DNA of 62,988 nucleotides from Mesorhizobium norvegicum (GCF_004919685.1 NZ_SMYZ01000079.1:1-62988); one strand, 5' to 3'; positions 18,843 to 27,572 are shown, counted from the first letter of the stretch. The notes: generated from the sequence alone by a model not told the origin. Program-made: numbers and translations.

Positions 18843-19310
18843 TCAACCAGCGATCGCGGTTTTGGCGACATTCACGCCAAGCTCGTAGACAAGCAGTCCA
18901 CCATAGTAGGCCGTCGCCGTGACCAGCAGCGCTCCGCAAATTTCGATCAAAGGGATGGCGATCGTTACAGCCCGAAACTCGCGATTCCGTACCCAAAGCG
19001 CGAGCCTCACAAGTCCCCAGATCAGGAAGGCAAAGGCAGTGATACCCCCCAGGCTTTCGTGGATTTCCGCGATATCGCTGCTGAAGCCGGCCGCTTCGGC
19101 GTGATCCAGGGCAAGACCACCGAAGAACCAGGTCCCAATGGCGAACACTCCGGCAGCCAGGGCCACAAAAGTTGAGATCGTGCCTGCGCCCGATTTCCTG
19201 GTGACGGCGTTGCCGCCAGCCAGCGCTACAAGGTCGATAGCCGCAAGCGTGTAGATCAGAACAATAGGAAAATGAACAAGAACGGGGTGGATGTGTTGAA
19301 TGGGGACCAC
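18843..19310 (-). CDS. DUF2231 family membrane protein
   Basis: A GTG at 19310 preceded by AGAGAG gives 155 aa beginning VPIQHIHPVLVHFPIVLI, the conserved N-terminal signature of DUF2231. Four membrane helices are seen (residues about 10-30, 48-70, 88-110, 122-145), with an EIHESLGG loop between helices two and three. Two histidines in HIHPVLVHFP could bind metal or haem. DUF2231 proteins often occur with cytochromes and redox proteins, but the function is unknown. Other upstream starts in the same frame are possible up to 19382. Confidence 0.8.
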   Translation of the reverse strand: MVPIQHIHPVLVHFPIVLIYTLAAIDLVALAGGNAVTRKSGAGTISTFVALAAGVFAIGTWFFGGLALDHAEAAGFSSDIAEIHESLGGITAFAFLIWGLVRLALWVRNREFRAVTIAIPLIEICGALLVTATAYYGGLLVYELGVNVAKTAIAG

Positions 19311-19430
19311 GAAAACTCTCCAGAAATTGGTAGGGGACCTTGGATAATTGCCAGCCTTGCAGCGGGCCTTGGTCAACGACATTTGCGAGGGCTATCTGCT
19401 GTGGCGGGTCACGCACTGCGAACGAGAGAG

Positions 19431-19664
19431 CTAGTCGTTATCGTCGGCCTCATCGCCCTGCCGGTCGTCGCACGCATCGTCATCGCCCTTGATGGCTTTC
19501 GGGGTGGTGGCGTCCTGCATCGGGATGGCCTGCAGGTCGATCGGGCCGGACGGGTCAACAGACGATGGCGCCCCACATGATCCTTCGTCCGATTCAGCGG
19601 CCGCCGGCAGAGCAAAGATCGTTAGGCCTGCAAGTGCTGCAAGGACAAGCATGGAATTGCGCAT
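19431..19664 (-). CDS. small secreted acidic protein, 77 aa
   Basis: The ATG at 19664 follows an AGGAT-like site. Residues 1-23 are a clear signal peptide (MLVLAALAGLTIFALPAAAE). The mature part has Cys in GSCGAP and DDACDD and a strongly acidic tail (GDDDACDDRQGDEADDND), which suggests cation binding or disordered spacing. It is divergent from the PepSY/two-component genes; such loci often carry small exported regulators or targets. No family is recognised. Confidence 0.6.
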   Translation of the reverse strand: MRNSMLVLAALAGLTIFALPAAAESDEGSCGAPSSVDPSGPIDLQAIPMQDATTPKAIKGDDDACDDRQGDEADDND

Positions 19665-19792
19665 GGTCTGGTATCCTTCTCGGCGCGGCCATGATTGGAC
19701 GCGATGATGCCTTGATATGGACCCTTTGCTTGCTGCGGGCTGAGGATGACTGACAGCAAATTGAAAGCTTCAACGTGCGACATGCCTTGCCG

Positions 19793-20119
19793 ATGAAAAG
19801 CCAGTTGAAGCGTTTGGCGGTGCTGGGTCTCGCTGGACTTGTCCTGGCCATGCCTGTCGCTGCCCGTGCCGATGAGGACGATGACGGCGACCATGACCGG
19901 GCGCGGGATTTGTACGAGCACGGCGAAATCAAGGGCCTTGCCGATATACTGGACGTTGTCCGCGCCCAAGCTCCCGGCGATGTCGTGGCGGTCGAGCTCA
20001 TCCGCAAGGCCAACAGATGGGTCTACCGGTTCCAGGTCGTCGGTGCCGATGGCCGGCGAAAGACCGTCGACGTCGATGCCGGTGCCGGTGTCATCATGCG
20101 CGATGGGGAGGGTGACTGA
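19793..20119 (+). CDS. PepSY-domain periplasmic protein, 108 aa
   Basis: The ATG at 19793 starts a signal peptide (KRLAVLGLAGLVLAMPVAARA) followed by an acidic stretch and a single PepSY fold: IKGLADILDVVRAQAPGDVVAVELIRKANRWVYRFQVV and DGRRKTVDVDAGAG. PepSY proteins inhibit peptidases or act beside two-component sensors. Its stop overlaps the response regulator start (TGATG), so the three downstream genes are one unit. It may modulate the linked kinase in the periplasm. Confidence 0.88.
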   Translation: MKSQLKRLAVLGLAGLVLAMPVAARADEDDDGDHDRARDLYEHGEIKGLADILDVVRAQAPGDVVAVELIRKANRWVYRFQVVGADGRRKTVDVDAGAGVIMRDGEGD

Positions 20120-20784
20120 TGAAGATACTCCTCGCCGAAGACGAACCCCGTATCGCTGCCGATATCGCGACTGCCCTCAAGGCGTCCGGAATGGCGGTCG
20201 ATGTTGTAAGGGATGGTGAAGCCGCCTGGTTCGCAGGCGATGTCGAGAATTATGACGCCGCGATTCTGGATCTCGGATTGCCCAAGCTCGATGGCCTCAC
20301 GATCTTGAAACGTTGGCGAGCCAACGCGCGCCGGTTTCCGGTTCTCATCCTGACCGCAAGGGGGATGTGGACGGAGCGTGTCGAGGGTATCAACTCCGGT
20401 GCTGACGACTATCTTCCCAAGCCTTTTGAAATGGAAGAACTGCTCGCCCGGTTGCGGGCCATCCTGCGTCGCTCGGCAGGGCAGGCGGCACCCGTTCTGA
20501 GGTCCGGCCCGCTGCTTCTGGACACGCGCCAGATGCGAATTTCGCTGCGCGGCATTCCCGTTTCTCTTTCGCCGCTGGAGTACCGGCTCCTGGCGTTTCT
20601 GATGCATCATGCCGGGCGCGTGGTGGCGCCGACCGAACTGGCTGAGCATCTTTACGATTCGGGCAACGACCGCGATCCAAACGCGATCGAGGTCATTGTA
20701 GCGCGGCTGCGACGGAAGCTCGGCAGCGATGTCATCGAAACAAGACGCGGGTTCGGGTATCTGATGCCCGATGATGCCGCCTGA
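20119..20784 (+). CDS. OmpR/PhoB-family response regulator
   Basis: A DNA-binding transcription factor of 221 aa. The receiver domain spans residues 1-115, with the acidic pair E7/D8, phosphoacceptor D51 (AILDLGLP), Thr79 in LILTARG and Lys101 in LPKPFEM. The winged helix spans about 125-218 (LSPLEYRLLAFLMHHAGRVV, NAIEVIVARLRRKLG, TRRGFGYLM). It overlaps both the PepSY gene and the kinase gene by single bases. Likely targets are the adjacent genes, possibly the flavin module across the convergent end. Confidence 0.95.
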   Translation: MKILLAEDEPRIAADIATALKASGMAVDVVRDGEAAWFAGDVENYDAAILDLGLPKLDGLTILKRWRANARRFPVLILTARGMWTERVEGINSGADDYLPKPFEMEELLARLRAILRRSAGQAAPVLRSGPLLLDTRQMRISLRGIPVSLSPLEYRLLAFLMHHAGRVVAPTELAEHLYDSGNDRDPNAIEVIVARLRRKLGSDVIETRRGFGYLMPDDAA

Positions 20785-22127
20785 TGGGCAACTCGATCCG
20801 CTTCCGGCTGTGGTTGGCGGCAACCATCTCGCTTCTTGTCGCACTCGGCATCGCCGGCGCGGGTTTGCGCTATCTGTTCGAACTTCACGTCGAGCGGCGC
20901 GTGGTGGGCGAGCTGACGGTCGACCTCAACGAACTGATCGGCGCAACTACTTTCGCCAGCGATGGCCGCCTTGTCGTGACCCCGGTGCTGACCGACCCGC
21001 GGTTTGCCAATCCGCTGTCCGGTTACTACTGGCAGGTGGAGGACATCGCCACCGGCAGCCTCGAGCGTTCGCGATCATTGTGGGACGCCAAGCTGCTCCT
21101 GCCTACCCGGAGCGCAAGTGGTGGGCTGCGAACGGTCGAGGAGTTCACGGGCCCGGGCGGAGAACTCAGTATTGCGGTCGAGCGTACGATCATCGATGCC
21201 GGAGACCGCTCCTTTCGCGCAATCGTGGCGGAAGATCATCGAACCGTTGAGGTGTCTGTAAGCGAATATGTTCGCGATCTTGCTCCGGCTCTCCTGATGC
21301 TCGCTGCAGTTCTCATGGCCGCGTTTTTCATCCAGATCACCATCGGCCTTGCGCCGCTGGTGACGTTAAGGGTCGCCGTCGGAAGCGTCATTGCGCAGCG
21401 AGCGGCACGGCTCGATGTGGTGGCGCCAAGCGAGGTGCAGCCGCTCGCTGACGAAATCAATCGTCTTCTCGATGCGCAGGAGAAGGCCTTGGCGCGAGCC
21501 CGCTCGCGCGCCACCGATCTGGCGCACGGCCTCAAGACGCCGCTGCAAGTGCTGTCGGCCGACATCCGTGCCTTACGCAAGAAAGGCGAGACGGATCTGG
21601 CCGATGAGATCGAGAAGAGCGCCGGAGCGATCCGGCGCCATGTCGAGCGGGAGCTGGCGCGCGCCCGCCTCGCGCCCGGAGTCTCGGGCAAGGCATCCTG
21701 TGGGGTGTCGGACGTCGCGGCTGGCGTCGTTGCCGTCGTCAAACGGACGCCAAGCGGCAGGCAGCTTTCTTTTACGATGGAGGTCGCGGAAGATCTGATG
21801 GCGCCAATCGATGAAGGCGACCTGTCGGAAATCCTGGGTAATCTGGTCGAGAACGCCGCGCGCTATGCAAAGTCGTCAGTCCGTGTCGATGCATCCGCAA
21901 CCGCTGGGGAGGTGATCGTCACTGTCGCCGATGATGGCCCAGGTATACCGGATGCCGATCGGGAGTCCGCCTTGTCGCGTGGCGTCCAGCTCGACAGCAA
22001 GGGCGGCAGCGGCGGTCTTGGCCTGGCCATCGTTTCCGACATCGTCGAAGCTTATGGCGGACGCCTTGCCATGGCCAACGCCGATCCGGGTCTGGTCGTG
22101 ACCATTTCCTTGCCGCGACACAGTTGA
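20784..22127 (+). CDS. sensor histidine kinase (PhoQ/QseC-like)
   Basis: An inner-membrane kinase of 447 aa. Helix one is at about 10-32 and helix two at 165-190, enclosing a periplasmic sensor of about 130 residues. A HAMP-like stretch follows. The H-box TDLAHGLKTPLQVL carries H248. ATP-binding boxes are NLVENAARYA (N), DDGPGIP (G1) and GGSGGLGLAI (G2). Translation is coupled to the regulator (TGATG). The signal is unknown; the linked PepSY protein and the nearby redox genes suggest an envelope cue. Confidence 0.94.
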   Translation: MGNSIRFRLWLAATISLLVALGIAGAGLRYLFELHVERRVVGELTVDLNELIGATTFASDGRLVVTPVLTDPRFANPLSGYYWQVEDIATGSLERSRSLWDAKLLLPTRSASGGLRTVEEFTGPGGELSIAVERTIIDAGDRSFRAIVAEDHRTVEVSVSEYVRDLAPALLMLAAVLMAAFFIQITIGLAPLVTLRVAVGSVIAQRAARLDVVAPSEVQPLADEINRLLDAQEKALARARSRATDLAHGLKTPLQVLSADIRALRKKGETDLADEIEKSAGAIRRHVERELARARLAPGVSGKASCGVSDVAAGVVAVVKRTPSGRQLSFTMEVAEDLMAPIDEGDLSEILGNLVENAARYAKSSVRVDASATAGEVIVTVADDGPGIPDADRESALSRGVQLDSKGGSGGLGLAIVSDIVEAYGGRLAMANADPGLVVTISLPRHS

Positions 22128-22134
22128 GCGTGCT

Positions 22135-23646
22135 TCAGGCAAAACCCGGAAAGTAGTCGACCTTTATCTTCGAGCGGCGAACGCCCATGGCCAGCAGTTT
22201 CTGACGCAGCGCCTTGACCATCGCCTGCGGGCCGGAAATGTAGAAAGTGCGCTCGAGGTAGTCGGGTATTGCCAGACGTATCAGGCGCTCGTCGATGTAG
22301 CCGGGATACTGCCCGCGCTCGCCCCCTTGCGCCACAGCGTGGACCGTCTTGATGCCAAGTTCCTGCCTGGCCGCGCCAAGCACGTCGCGATAAGCGATGT
22401 CCTGCTGTCCCTCGGTTCCGTAGAGGATGACGATCGGTCGCCGCTCCTTGCAGTCGAGCAGATATTGCAGCATCGAGCGGAATGGCGTGATGCCGATGCC
22501 TCCGGCCAGGAAAGCGATCTTGGTTTCACGCCGGGCGGGGAGCGTGAAGTTGCCGGCCAGTTGCGCGGCGTGGATCGTGCTGCCTGGCTTCATGGTCATT
22601 AATTCGCGCTTGAAGGCGCTTGATTGCGGATAGAACTTGACGCCGAGGCGGACCGTTTCCTCCGTCGGCGCCGAGGCCACCGTGAAATAACGGCGGTTGC
22701 CGCGATTGTCGGCACGATCGAGGCCAAGCGTCCATTCGAGATACTGGCCGGCCTCAAAGGCGAGCTTGCGCGGCGACCGGAAGATGAAGTCAAAGCTGTC
22801 GACGGCTGATTGCTCGATGCGTTCGAGCGTCAGCACAAAGCGTCCCTTGGGTCCTGCCGCATAGGCAAACAGGTTGCCGGCGAGTAGCGCCAGTTCCGGG
22901 GTGAAATAAAACGAGCCGATATGGATGTTGGGAGCAAACAGAAAGCCGACGATGGCGGCAAAGGTGATGCGCGGCCATCGCATCGTCGGTGCCGTCAGCG
23001 GCTCGGTTAGCATCACAAAGGCAAAGAACAGCAGAGGCGACGAACCCAGTGTCTCCGTAAGCGCGGTCCAGTACTGCGACGGATCGCTGGTCGCCAGAAT
23101 GGTCGCCAGCGCCACGACAACAAAGGTCGAGACAAGATCAATCCGGCGCAGTTTGCGGACAATGAGCATGCCGCCGAGGAGAACGAGTGGAAGCAACGGC
23201 AGATTGCCGCCAACCCACCAGGTGGCTGGTTGGTCGAGCAGCAGCGCTGACAGCGCCACGCCCAACGCAGCCGGATTGAAAAGGTGCTTCCGGCTGATGG
23301 CGAGAATGAATTTGGATGAAATCGCCCAGACGGACGCGAATGCAACCGCCGCGATTCCCTTGATGTCCGTGGTGGCTACCGGATCGAGGATGAGCGCAAG
23401 GATGAGCGCGGTGATGTAGACCGACTCGTTGTTGGCCGGGACCGCAAAGACATGCGCAAAGACCTTGTTGGTAAGCCAGCAGGCGGCTAGCGCCAAAGCC
23501 GCCGTGAAGGCGAGCGCAATCGGATCATGTGGCACGAGCTTGGCGAAGCCGAGCACGAGCGCTGCGCTGACGAGCGCCATCAGATAGTAGAGGACCAGCC
23601 GGTACATGGTCAGATGATCGAGAAATCGGTCGATGGTTTTGATCAT
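22135..23646 (-). CDS. NqrB/RnfD-like membrane domain fused to FNR-type flavin reductase
   Basis: The first roughly 265 residues form about nine membrane helices of the NqrB/RnfD type (FAVPANNESVYITALILALI, KHLFNPAALGVALSALL, FFAFVMLTEPLTAPT). The C-terminal 230 residues are a ferredoxin-NADP-reductase-like module: RRYFTVASAPTE for FAD, LAGNFTLP, AGGIGITPFRSML for NAD(P), ISGPQAMV, and an aromatic-rich end. It should carry electrons from cytoplasmic NAD(P)H through FAD into the membrane. The ATG at 23646 overlaps the ApbE stop (ATGA); a TTG-type start three codons earlier is possible. Last gene of the FMN-binding/ApbE/fusion operon. Confidence 0.88.
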   Translation of the reverse strand: MIKTIDRFLDHLTMYRLVLYYLMALVSAALVLGFAKLVPHDPIALAFTAALALAACWLTNKVFAHVFAVPANNESVYITALILALILDPVATTDIKGIAAVAFASVWAISSKFILAISRKHLFNPAALGVALSALLLDQPATWWVGGNLPLLPLVLLGGMLIVRKLRRIDLVSTFVVVALATILATSDPSQYWTALTETLGSSPLLFFAFVMLTEPLTAPTMRWPRITFAAIVGFLFAPNIHIGSFYFTPELALLAGNLFAYAAGPKGRFVLTLERIEQSAVDSFDFIFRSPRKLAFEAGQYLEWTLGLDRADNRGNRRYFTVASAPTEETVRLGVKFYPQSSAFKRELMTMKPGSTIHAAQLAGNFTLPARRETKIAFLAGGIGITPFRSMLQYLLDCKERRPIVILYGTEGQQDIAYRDVLGAARQELGIKTVHAVAQGGERGQYPGYIDERLIRLAIPDYLERTFYISGPQAMVKALRQKLLAMGVRRSKIKVDYFPGFA

Positions 23647-24386
23647 GGCAGGCAAAGGGCTCCGAACCCGGGTGTCGGTGTGGCGCGGCCATTGGTGTCT
23701 ATGACATAGCCCTCCAGGCCAGGCGTCTGCTCGATGAAGAGAATGCCGTCCCGGCCCATGGCGAAGGCAGCAGTGGCGAAACGATCAGCTTCGAGCACAT
23801 CGGCGCCGATGACGGTCAGGCTGACGATGTCCTGGATCGGACTGTCAATTGCATGCGGGTTGTAGATGTGTTGACCCCGCACATAGGTTCCGGAGGTCGC
23901 CAGTCCGCGACCACGGGGATAGACGATTTTTACGATCTCGTGGGCGTTGAAGGGATTGCGGATGCCGACGCTCCAGTCCTGGCCCGAGGCATTCTTGCCG
24001 CAGGACTGCACGTCGCCTCCTGCCTCGATGAAGAAATCGCGGATGCCGGCTCGCTGAACGATGACTGCCGCGTTGCGGATTGCCCAGCCCTTGACGATGC
24101 CAGATGGATCGAGCGACCCGTCGGGCTTGCGAATGTCGAAGTATCCGTCCGTCTCGTCTTTCGTCTGCCGCGCGAGAGCAAACACTTCGGTCATCTCGCC
24201 GCTCCACTCGACGACGGGAACGTCGCCGCGGTTGATGGCCATGATTTCGCTGTCGGCCCGGTATGTGCTGAAGCGCCGGTCGATACGCTCGAAATAGCCG
24301 AAGACCGTCTCGATCAGCTCACCGCTCGACGCGCCGCCGATGTCGACCGTAATGGGCATTCCCATCAAAATACGCGTTTCACGCAT
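23643..24386 (-). CDS. apbE: FAD:protein FMN transferase (ApbE family)
   Basis: Attaches FMN through a phosphoester to Thr/Ser of target proteins. Length is 247 aa, somewhat short because the usual lipoprotein signal is missing: the protein starts directly with MRETRILMGMPITVDIGG. Family motifs are RFSTYRADSEIMAIN, LDPSGIVKGWAI, DFFIEAGGDVQ, ATSGTYVRG and DVLEADRFATAAFAMG. Its target is presumably the FMN-binding protein encoded 4 bases upstream. Absence of an export signal implies either cytoplasmic flavinylation or another export route. Confidence 0.92.
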   Translation of the reverse strand: MRETRILMGMPITVDIGGASSGELIETVFGYFERIDRRFSTYRADSEIMAINRGDVPVVEWSGEMTEVFALARQTKDETDGYFDIRKPDGSLDPSGIVKGWAIRNAAVIVQRAGIRDFFIEAGGDVQSCGKNASGQDWSVGIRNPFNAHEIVKIVYPRGRGLATSGTYVRGQHIYNPHAIDSPIQDIVSLTVIGADVLEADRFATAAFAMGRDGILFIEQTPGLEGYVIDTNGRATPTPGFGALCLP

Positions 24387-24390
24387 GGAC

Positions 24391-25152
24391 CTAGGACGAC
24401 GCTTTCTTCAGCGCGCCGCGCAGCGACTGGATGAAGGCCCTGCTGGTCAGCGTCGCGCCCGAAATGATGTCGACATTGGCGCTTTGGGCGCTGATCGCTT
24501 CGTCGCGTAGCATGGGCAGCGCCTGCCTGTTGATGTTGATGGAGGTGCGGCGGTCGGATGGGTATTTCAGCACCTTCAGCGCCGTAAGCTGCCCACCCTG
24601 TACGAGGGCTTGTATCTGGATGATGCCATAATAGGCATCGGCGGGCGGGCCGGTGTAGACGCCGTCGGCATAGCCCTGTGTGGCGACCTTCATACCCGCC
24701 GGGACAAGGCGTGCGGGCGCGTCCGGATATGCCGGCCTCGGCTGCGGGACAGGGATGTAGACGGCTGGAGTCACGGCGAATGAAGGCGTTGATGACGCGG
24801 GATCGGTGACAGCCGGCGCCACTGGCTGCTCCGGTAGCGCTGGCGATGGTTGTGGTGCCACCGGAACCGCATTCTGCTTGACCGGATCATTTGGCCGTTT
24901 GGCGGCAATTGCTATGCCCGCCGTCGTTTCCCTTGCAATCGGGAACCTTGTTCTGAGGTGGGGTGAGGGCGCCGGCAACGTCCGGAACATCGGCGCGGCT
25001 GCGGCGGGCACCTCTGTCGCGTTCGCCGGCAGCGCCGAACCGAGCACATCGTCGGCTGGCCGTTTGCCGGCCTGATCCCAAACATAAGCGCCGGAGGCGG
25101 CGATCACCAAAAGTGACAGGGCAATCTGTTTCATCGGAAGTGTGTTTTCCAC
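24391..25152 (-). CDS. membrane-anchored FMN-binding (NqrC/RnfG-like) protein
   Basis: A single N-terminal hydrophobic segment (QIALSLLVIAASGAYVW) anchors a protein of about 250 aa. A Pro/Ala-rich periplasmic linker of roughly 100 residues follows, then an FMN-binding domain (about 160-250): YADGVYTGPPADAYYGIIQIQ, and DIISGATLTSRAF near the end. The sequence D228-I-I-S-G-A-T-L-T236 matches the ApbE flavinylation motif DxxSGATxT, so FMN attachment at Thr236 is expected. The start is 25152 or the ATG at 25134. It is the first gene of the operon and probably the periplasmic electron acceptor of the downstream fusion protein. Confidence 0.9.
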   Translation of the reverse strand: MENTLPMKQIALSLLVIAASGAYVWDQAGKRPADDVLGSALPANATEVPAAAAPMFRTLPAPSPHLRTRFPIARETTAGIAIAAKRPNDPVKQNAVPVAPQPSPALPEQPVAPAVTDPASSTPSFAVTPAVYIPVPQPRPAYPDAPARLVPAGMKVATQGYADGVYTGPPADAYYGIIQIQALVQGGQLTALKVLKYPSDRRTSININRQALPMLRDEAISAQSANVDIISGATLTSRAFIQSLRGALKKASS

Positions 25153-25283
25153 ATTGAACCTTGCAGAGGCGACCCATCTGGTTCGCTTCGGATGCAGTAT
25201 CCCACGACCAAGCTGACAACTGGCTGTCAGCCGAGGTCGAGCTGCGAGGCCCTGTGAAAGCTCAAGGGAGACGGCAAATTGAC

Positions 25284-25297
25284 TTGTCCTAGATCAA
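25284..25297. promoter_or_regulatory. partial FixK/FNR-type site
   Basis: TTGTCCTAGATCAA matches 8 of 10 positions with one perfect half-site, 55 bases before the cytochrome b561 start. Confidence 0.4.
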
Positions 25298-25351
25298 GGT
25301 TGTCGCATAAGCAGCGAGGTAGGAAGGTTCTCTCAAGCGAGGTAGCTGCCT

Positions 25352-25870
25352 GTGACTGTTGCCAACGAGCCGACCGGATACTCCGGAACCCAGATATTAC
25401 TGCATTGGACAATCGCGGTGCTGATCGTCCTGCCGCTTGTAATCGGTGAGGACATCAAACCGGCTTACCGGGCGTTCTCGCGCGGCACCGAACCGGCAGC
25501 TGACGACATCTTCAATGCGAATGTTCATGTCTATGTCGGTTTGGCCGTTCTGGTGCTGGCGACCTGGCGGTTTGCGGTCCGTCTCAGGCATGGCGTGCCG
25601 GCAGCACCATCCGAAGAAAGCGCGGTGTTGAAGCGGATCGCCGCTGCCACCCATTTCTTGCTGTATCTGTTTATTTTCGGGATGCCGATTACCGGAGCGT
25701 TAGCATGGTACTTCGGCTTAGCGGCCATGGGTGAAATACACCAACTGGCCAAGCCGGTTATCATCGTCGTGGTTGGTCTCCATGCCGCTGCGGCGCTGTG
25801 GCAGCATTTCTACATGAAGTCGGATGTTCTGATGAGGATGCTGCGGCCAGCCTCTCGGCATGCGCGGTGA
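25352..25870 (+). CDS. cytochrome b561 family protein, 172 aa
   Basis: A di-haem membrane electron carrier. Four membrane helices are seen, with histidines in the expected places: ILLHWTIAVLIVLPL (helix 1), NANVHVYVGLAVLVL (helix 2), AAATHFLLYLFIFGMPITG (helix 3) and VVVGLHAAAALWQHF (helix 4). The GTG at 25352 is the only sensible start. The next gene overlaps its end, so they are co-transcribed. It may pass quinol electrons to periplasmic acceptors such as the FMN-binding protein, the cupredoxin or cytochrome c; this is inference. Confidence 0.92.
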   Translation: MTVANEPTGYSGTQILLHWTIAVLIVLPLVIGEDIKPAYRAFSRGTEPAADDIFNANVHVYVGLAVLVLATWRFAVRLRHGVPAAPSEESAVLKRIAAATHFLLYLFIFGMPITGALAWYFGLAAMGEIHQLAKPVIIVVVGLHAAAALWQHFYMKSDVLMRMLRPASRHAR

Positions 25871-26570
25871 TAAAGTGAGCCGCCTTCATGCTGAAAACCA
25901 TCTCATATCGCGCATCGGCTGGCTGCGGGCGGCGGTGCTTGGCGCTAATGACGGCATCGTCTCGACGGCGAGCTTGATCGTTGGTGTGGCTGCGGCCAAT
26001 GCTGCGGCCGCCGATGTTCTGGTTGCTGGTGTCGCCGGACTGGTCGCCGGCGCGATGTCGATGGCGGCGGGTGAGTATGTTTCGGTCAGTTCTCAGTCCG
26101 ACACCGAGCAAGCCGACCTCAGCCGCGAGCGCGCCGAACTTGCAACGCAGCCCGAGTTCGAGCGGGATGAACTTGCGCAAATCTATGTAGCGCGCGGCGT
26201 TGAGCCGAAATTGGCGTTGCAGGTCGCGGACCAGTTGATGGCGAACGATGCGCTTGGCGCGCACGCGCGCGACGAACTCGGTATTTCGGAGGTGACCACA
26301 GCGCGTCCGATCCAGGCGGCGCTGACCTCGGCAGCCGCATTTTCCGTTGGCGCGGCCATGCCGCTGGTGATGGTCTTCGTTTCGCCGGCCGCAAAACTTG
26401 TCGCCATTGTCTCCATCGCCTCGCTGCTGTTCCTCGCAGTACTGGGCGCCGTCGGCGCGAAAGCCGGCGGCGCCAATATGCTGAAGGCAACCGTTCGCGT
26501 CACATTCTGGGGCGCCCTGGCAATGGCGCTGACCGCCGGTATCGGCGCTGTCGTCGGCACCGCGATCTAA
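25860..26570 (+). CDS. VIT1/CCC1-family iron/manganese transporter
   Basis: A membrane transporter of 236 aa, overlapping the cytochrome b561 gene by 11 bases. N-terminal signature: HLISRIGWLRAAVLGANDGIVSTASLIVGVAAA, then AGAMSMAAGEYVSVSSQSDTEQAD, both typical of the VIT family. A cytoplasmic helical loop with acidic residues follows, then three C-terminal helices (PLVMVFVSP, VSIASLLFLAVLGAVGAKAGG, GALAMALTAGIGAVVGT). It likely exports Fe(II) or Mn(II). An alternative GTG start lies at 25875. Confidence 0.92.
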   Translation: MRGDKVSRLHAENHLISRIGWLRAAVLGANDGIVSTASLIVGVAAANAAAADVLVAGVAGLVAGAMSMAAGEYVSVSSQSDTEQADLSRERAELATQPEFERDELAQIYVARGVEPKLALQVADQLMANDALGAHARDELGISEVTTARPIQAALTSAAAFSVGAAMPLVMVFVSPAAKLVAIVSIASLLFLAVLGAVGAKAGGANMLKATVRVTFWGALAMALTAGIGAVVGTAI

Positions 26571-26664
26571 CCGGTATGAGGTGGGCGAGCGTCGTCACGA
26601 CGGTAGCACCGATGCATGACGGACGGTCGCAGCTTCCGGTTCAGGGGCTGCCTGCTTCAGGTTT

Positions 26665-27162
26665 CTATGGATCGACGGTAAATTCGGCCCACATGCCCGC
26701 CCCATAGTGACCCGGCACGTTGCAGATAAGCAGGTATTTTCCAGCCTTCAGATCGACGGTCAATGTACCTGATTTGCCGGGATCGAGCTCCGAAACCTCG
26801 CCCTTGTCGCCAGCCTTGTCTTCGTCGACCCGGTTCTCAGCATGAAGGTAAGGAAGCGGCTTGCCGGGATTGGCAAGGTACATCACGATCATTTCGTGAA
26901 CGGTGTCCTTGGAGTCATTTTTCACATTGAATGTGACGTCCCCGGCCTTCACTGCACCGGGCAAAGCCTTGATGCCCATGGTCGCCTTGGCGAGATCGAG
27001 TCCTGGCGTTGCGTAGGCGAGACCCATCGGCATCTGCACTTCCGCGCCCTTGTCCCACAGCGAGACCTGAACGAGCGTCGCAGCCGGGGCGGCAGCGGCA
27101 CTGCCGGCCATCAGCATCGCGGCAGCGAGCCCAAGTGCTGCCCTTCTTGATATGCCTTTCAT
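26665..27162 (-). CDS. periplasmic cupredoxin, 165 aa
   Basis: A blue-copper-type electron carrier. A Tat-like signal (SRRAALGLAAAMLMAG) ends near residue 25. The copper ligands are visible: H89 in TVHEMIV, then C147, H152 and M157 in CNVPGHYGAGMW. An acidic insertion (ENRVDEDKAGDKGEVSELDPG) distinguishes it from classical pseudoazurin, and it resembles the plastocyanin/azurin-like proteins seen with copper oxidases. A partial FixK-type site lies about 80 bases upstream. It may accept electrons from the neighbouring b561 or flavin system. Confidence 0.9.
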   Translation of the reverse strand: MKGISRRAALGLAAAMLMAGSAAAAPAATLVQVSLWDKGAEVQMPMGLAYATPGLDLAKATMGIKALPGAVKAGDVTFNVKNDSKDTVHEMIVMYLANPGKPLPYLHAENRVDEDKAGDKGEVSELDPGKSGTLTVDLKAGKYLLICNVPGHYGAGMWAEFTVDP

Positions 27163-27572
27163 AGCGATCTCCCTTCAGGACAGCAGCAGCAGCGCTATAC
27201 ATCCCGGCCACCATTCTGTTCATGAACATCGCCGCCGTCCTTGCGCCAGATCAAACCAGCAGCCCTATGCGCGCCTCTCGAAATTCGTCCGGGATCCGGC
27301 GACGGTGCTGCGCTATCTGTCGACCATCCTCGCGATCGCGAAGCCCGCTACGCCGGGCATAGCCCCTCTCTATCCACGCATTTCGACGGCCTGAACCTGA
27401 CTGTGTTGAAAAGAGGTGCTTCTGCGCCCCCGAGCGCGTGGCTCGGTGACAAGATCCCATCCTGTATATGTCCTTGATGCGTTCATCGATCGCGACCGTC
27501 CGTCCCCGGCCTGCCCGCGTGCACGGCTACGGCCTGAGCAGCATCCAGGTGGCCGACAGACGGCCACCGGAT
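27163..27572. other. intergenic stretch upstream of the cupredoxin gene
   Basis: No supported gene is seen. It contains the cupredoxin promoter with a partial FixK-type site (27241-27254). The rest, up to the alcohol dehydrogenase stop, shows no recognisable structure. Confidence 0.4.
27241..27254. promoter_or_regulatory. partial FixK/FNR-type site
   Basis: TTGCGCCAGATCAA matches 8 of 10 positions with a perfect right half-site, 79 bases upstream of the cupredoxin start. Confidence 0.4.
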
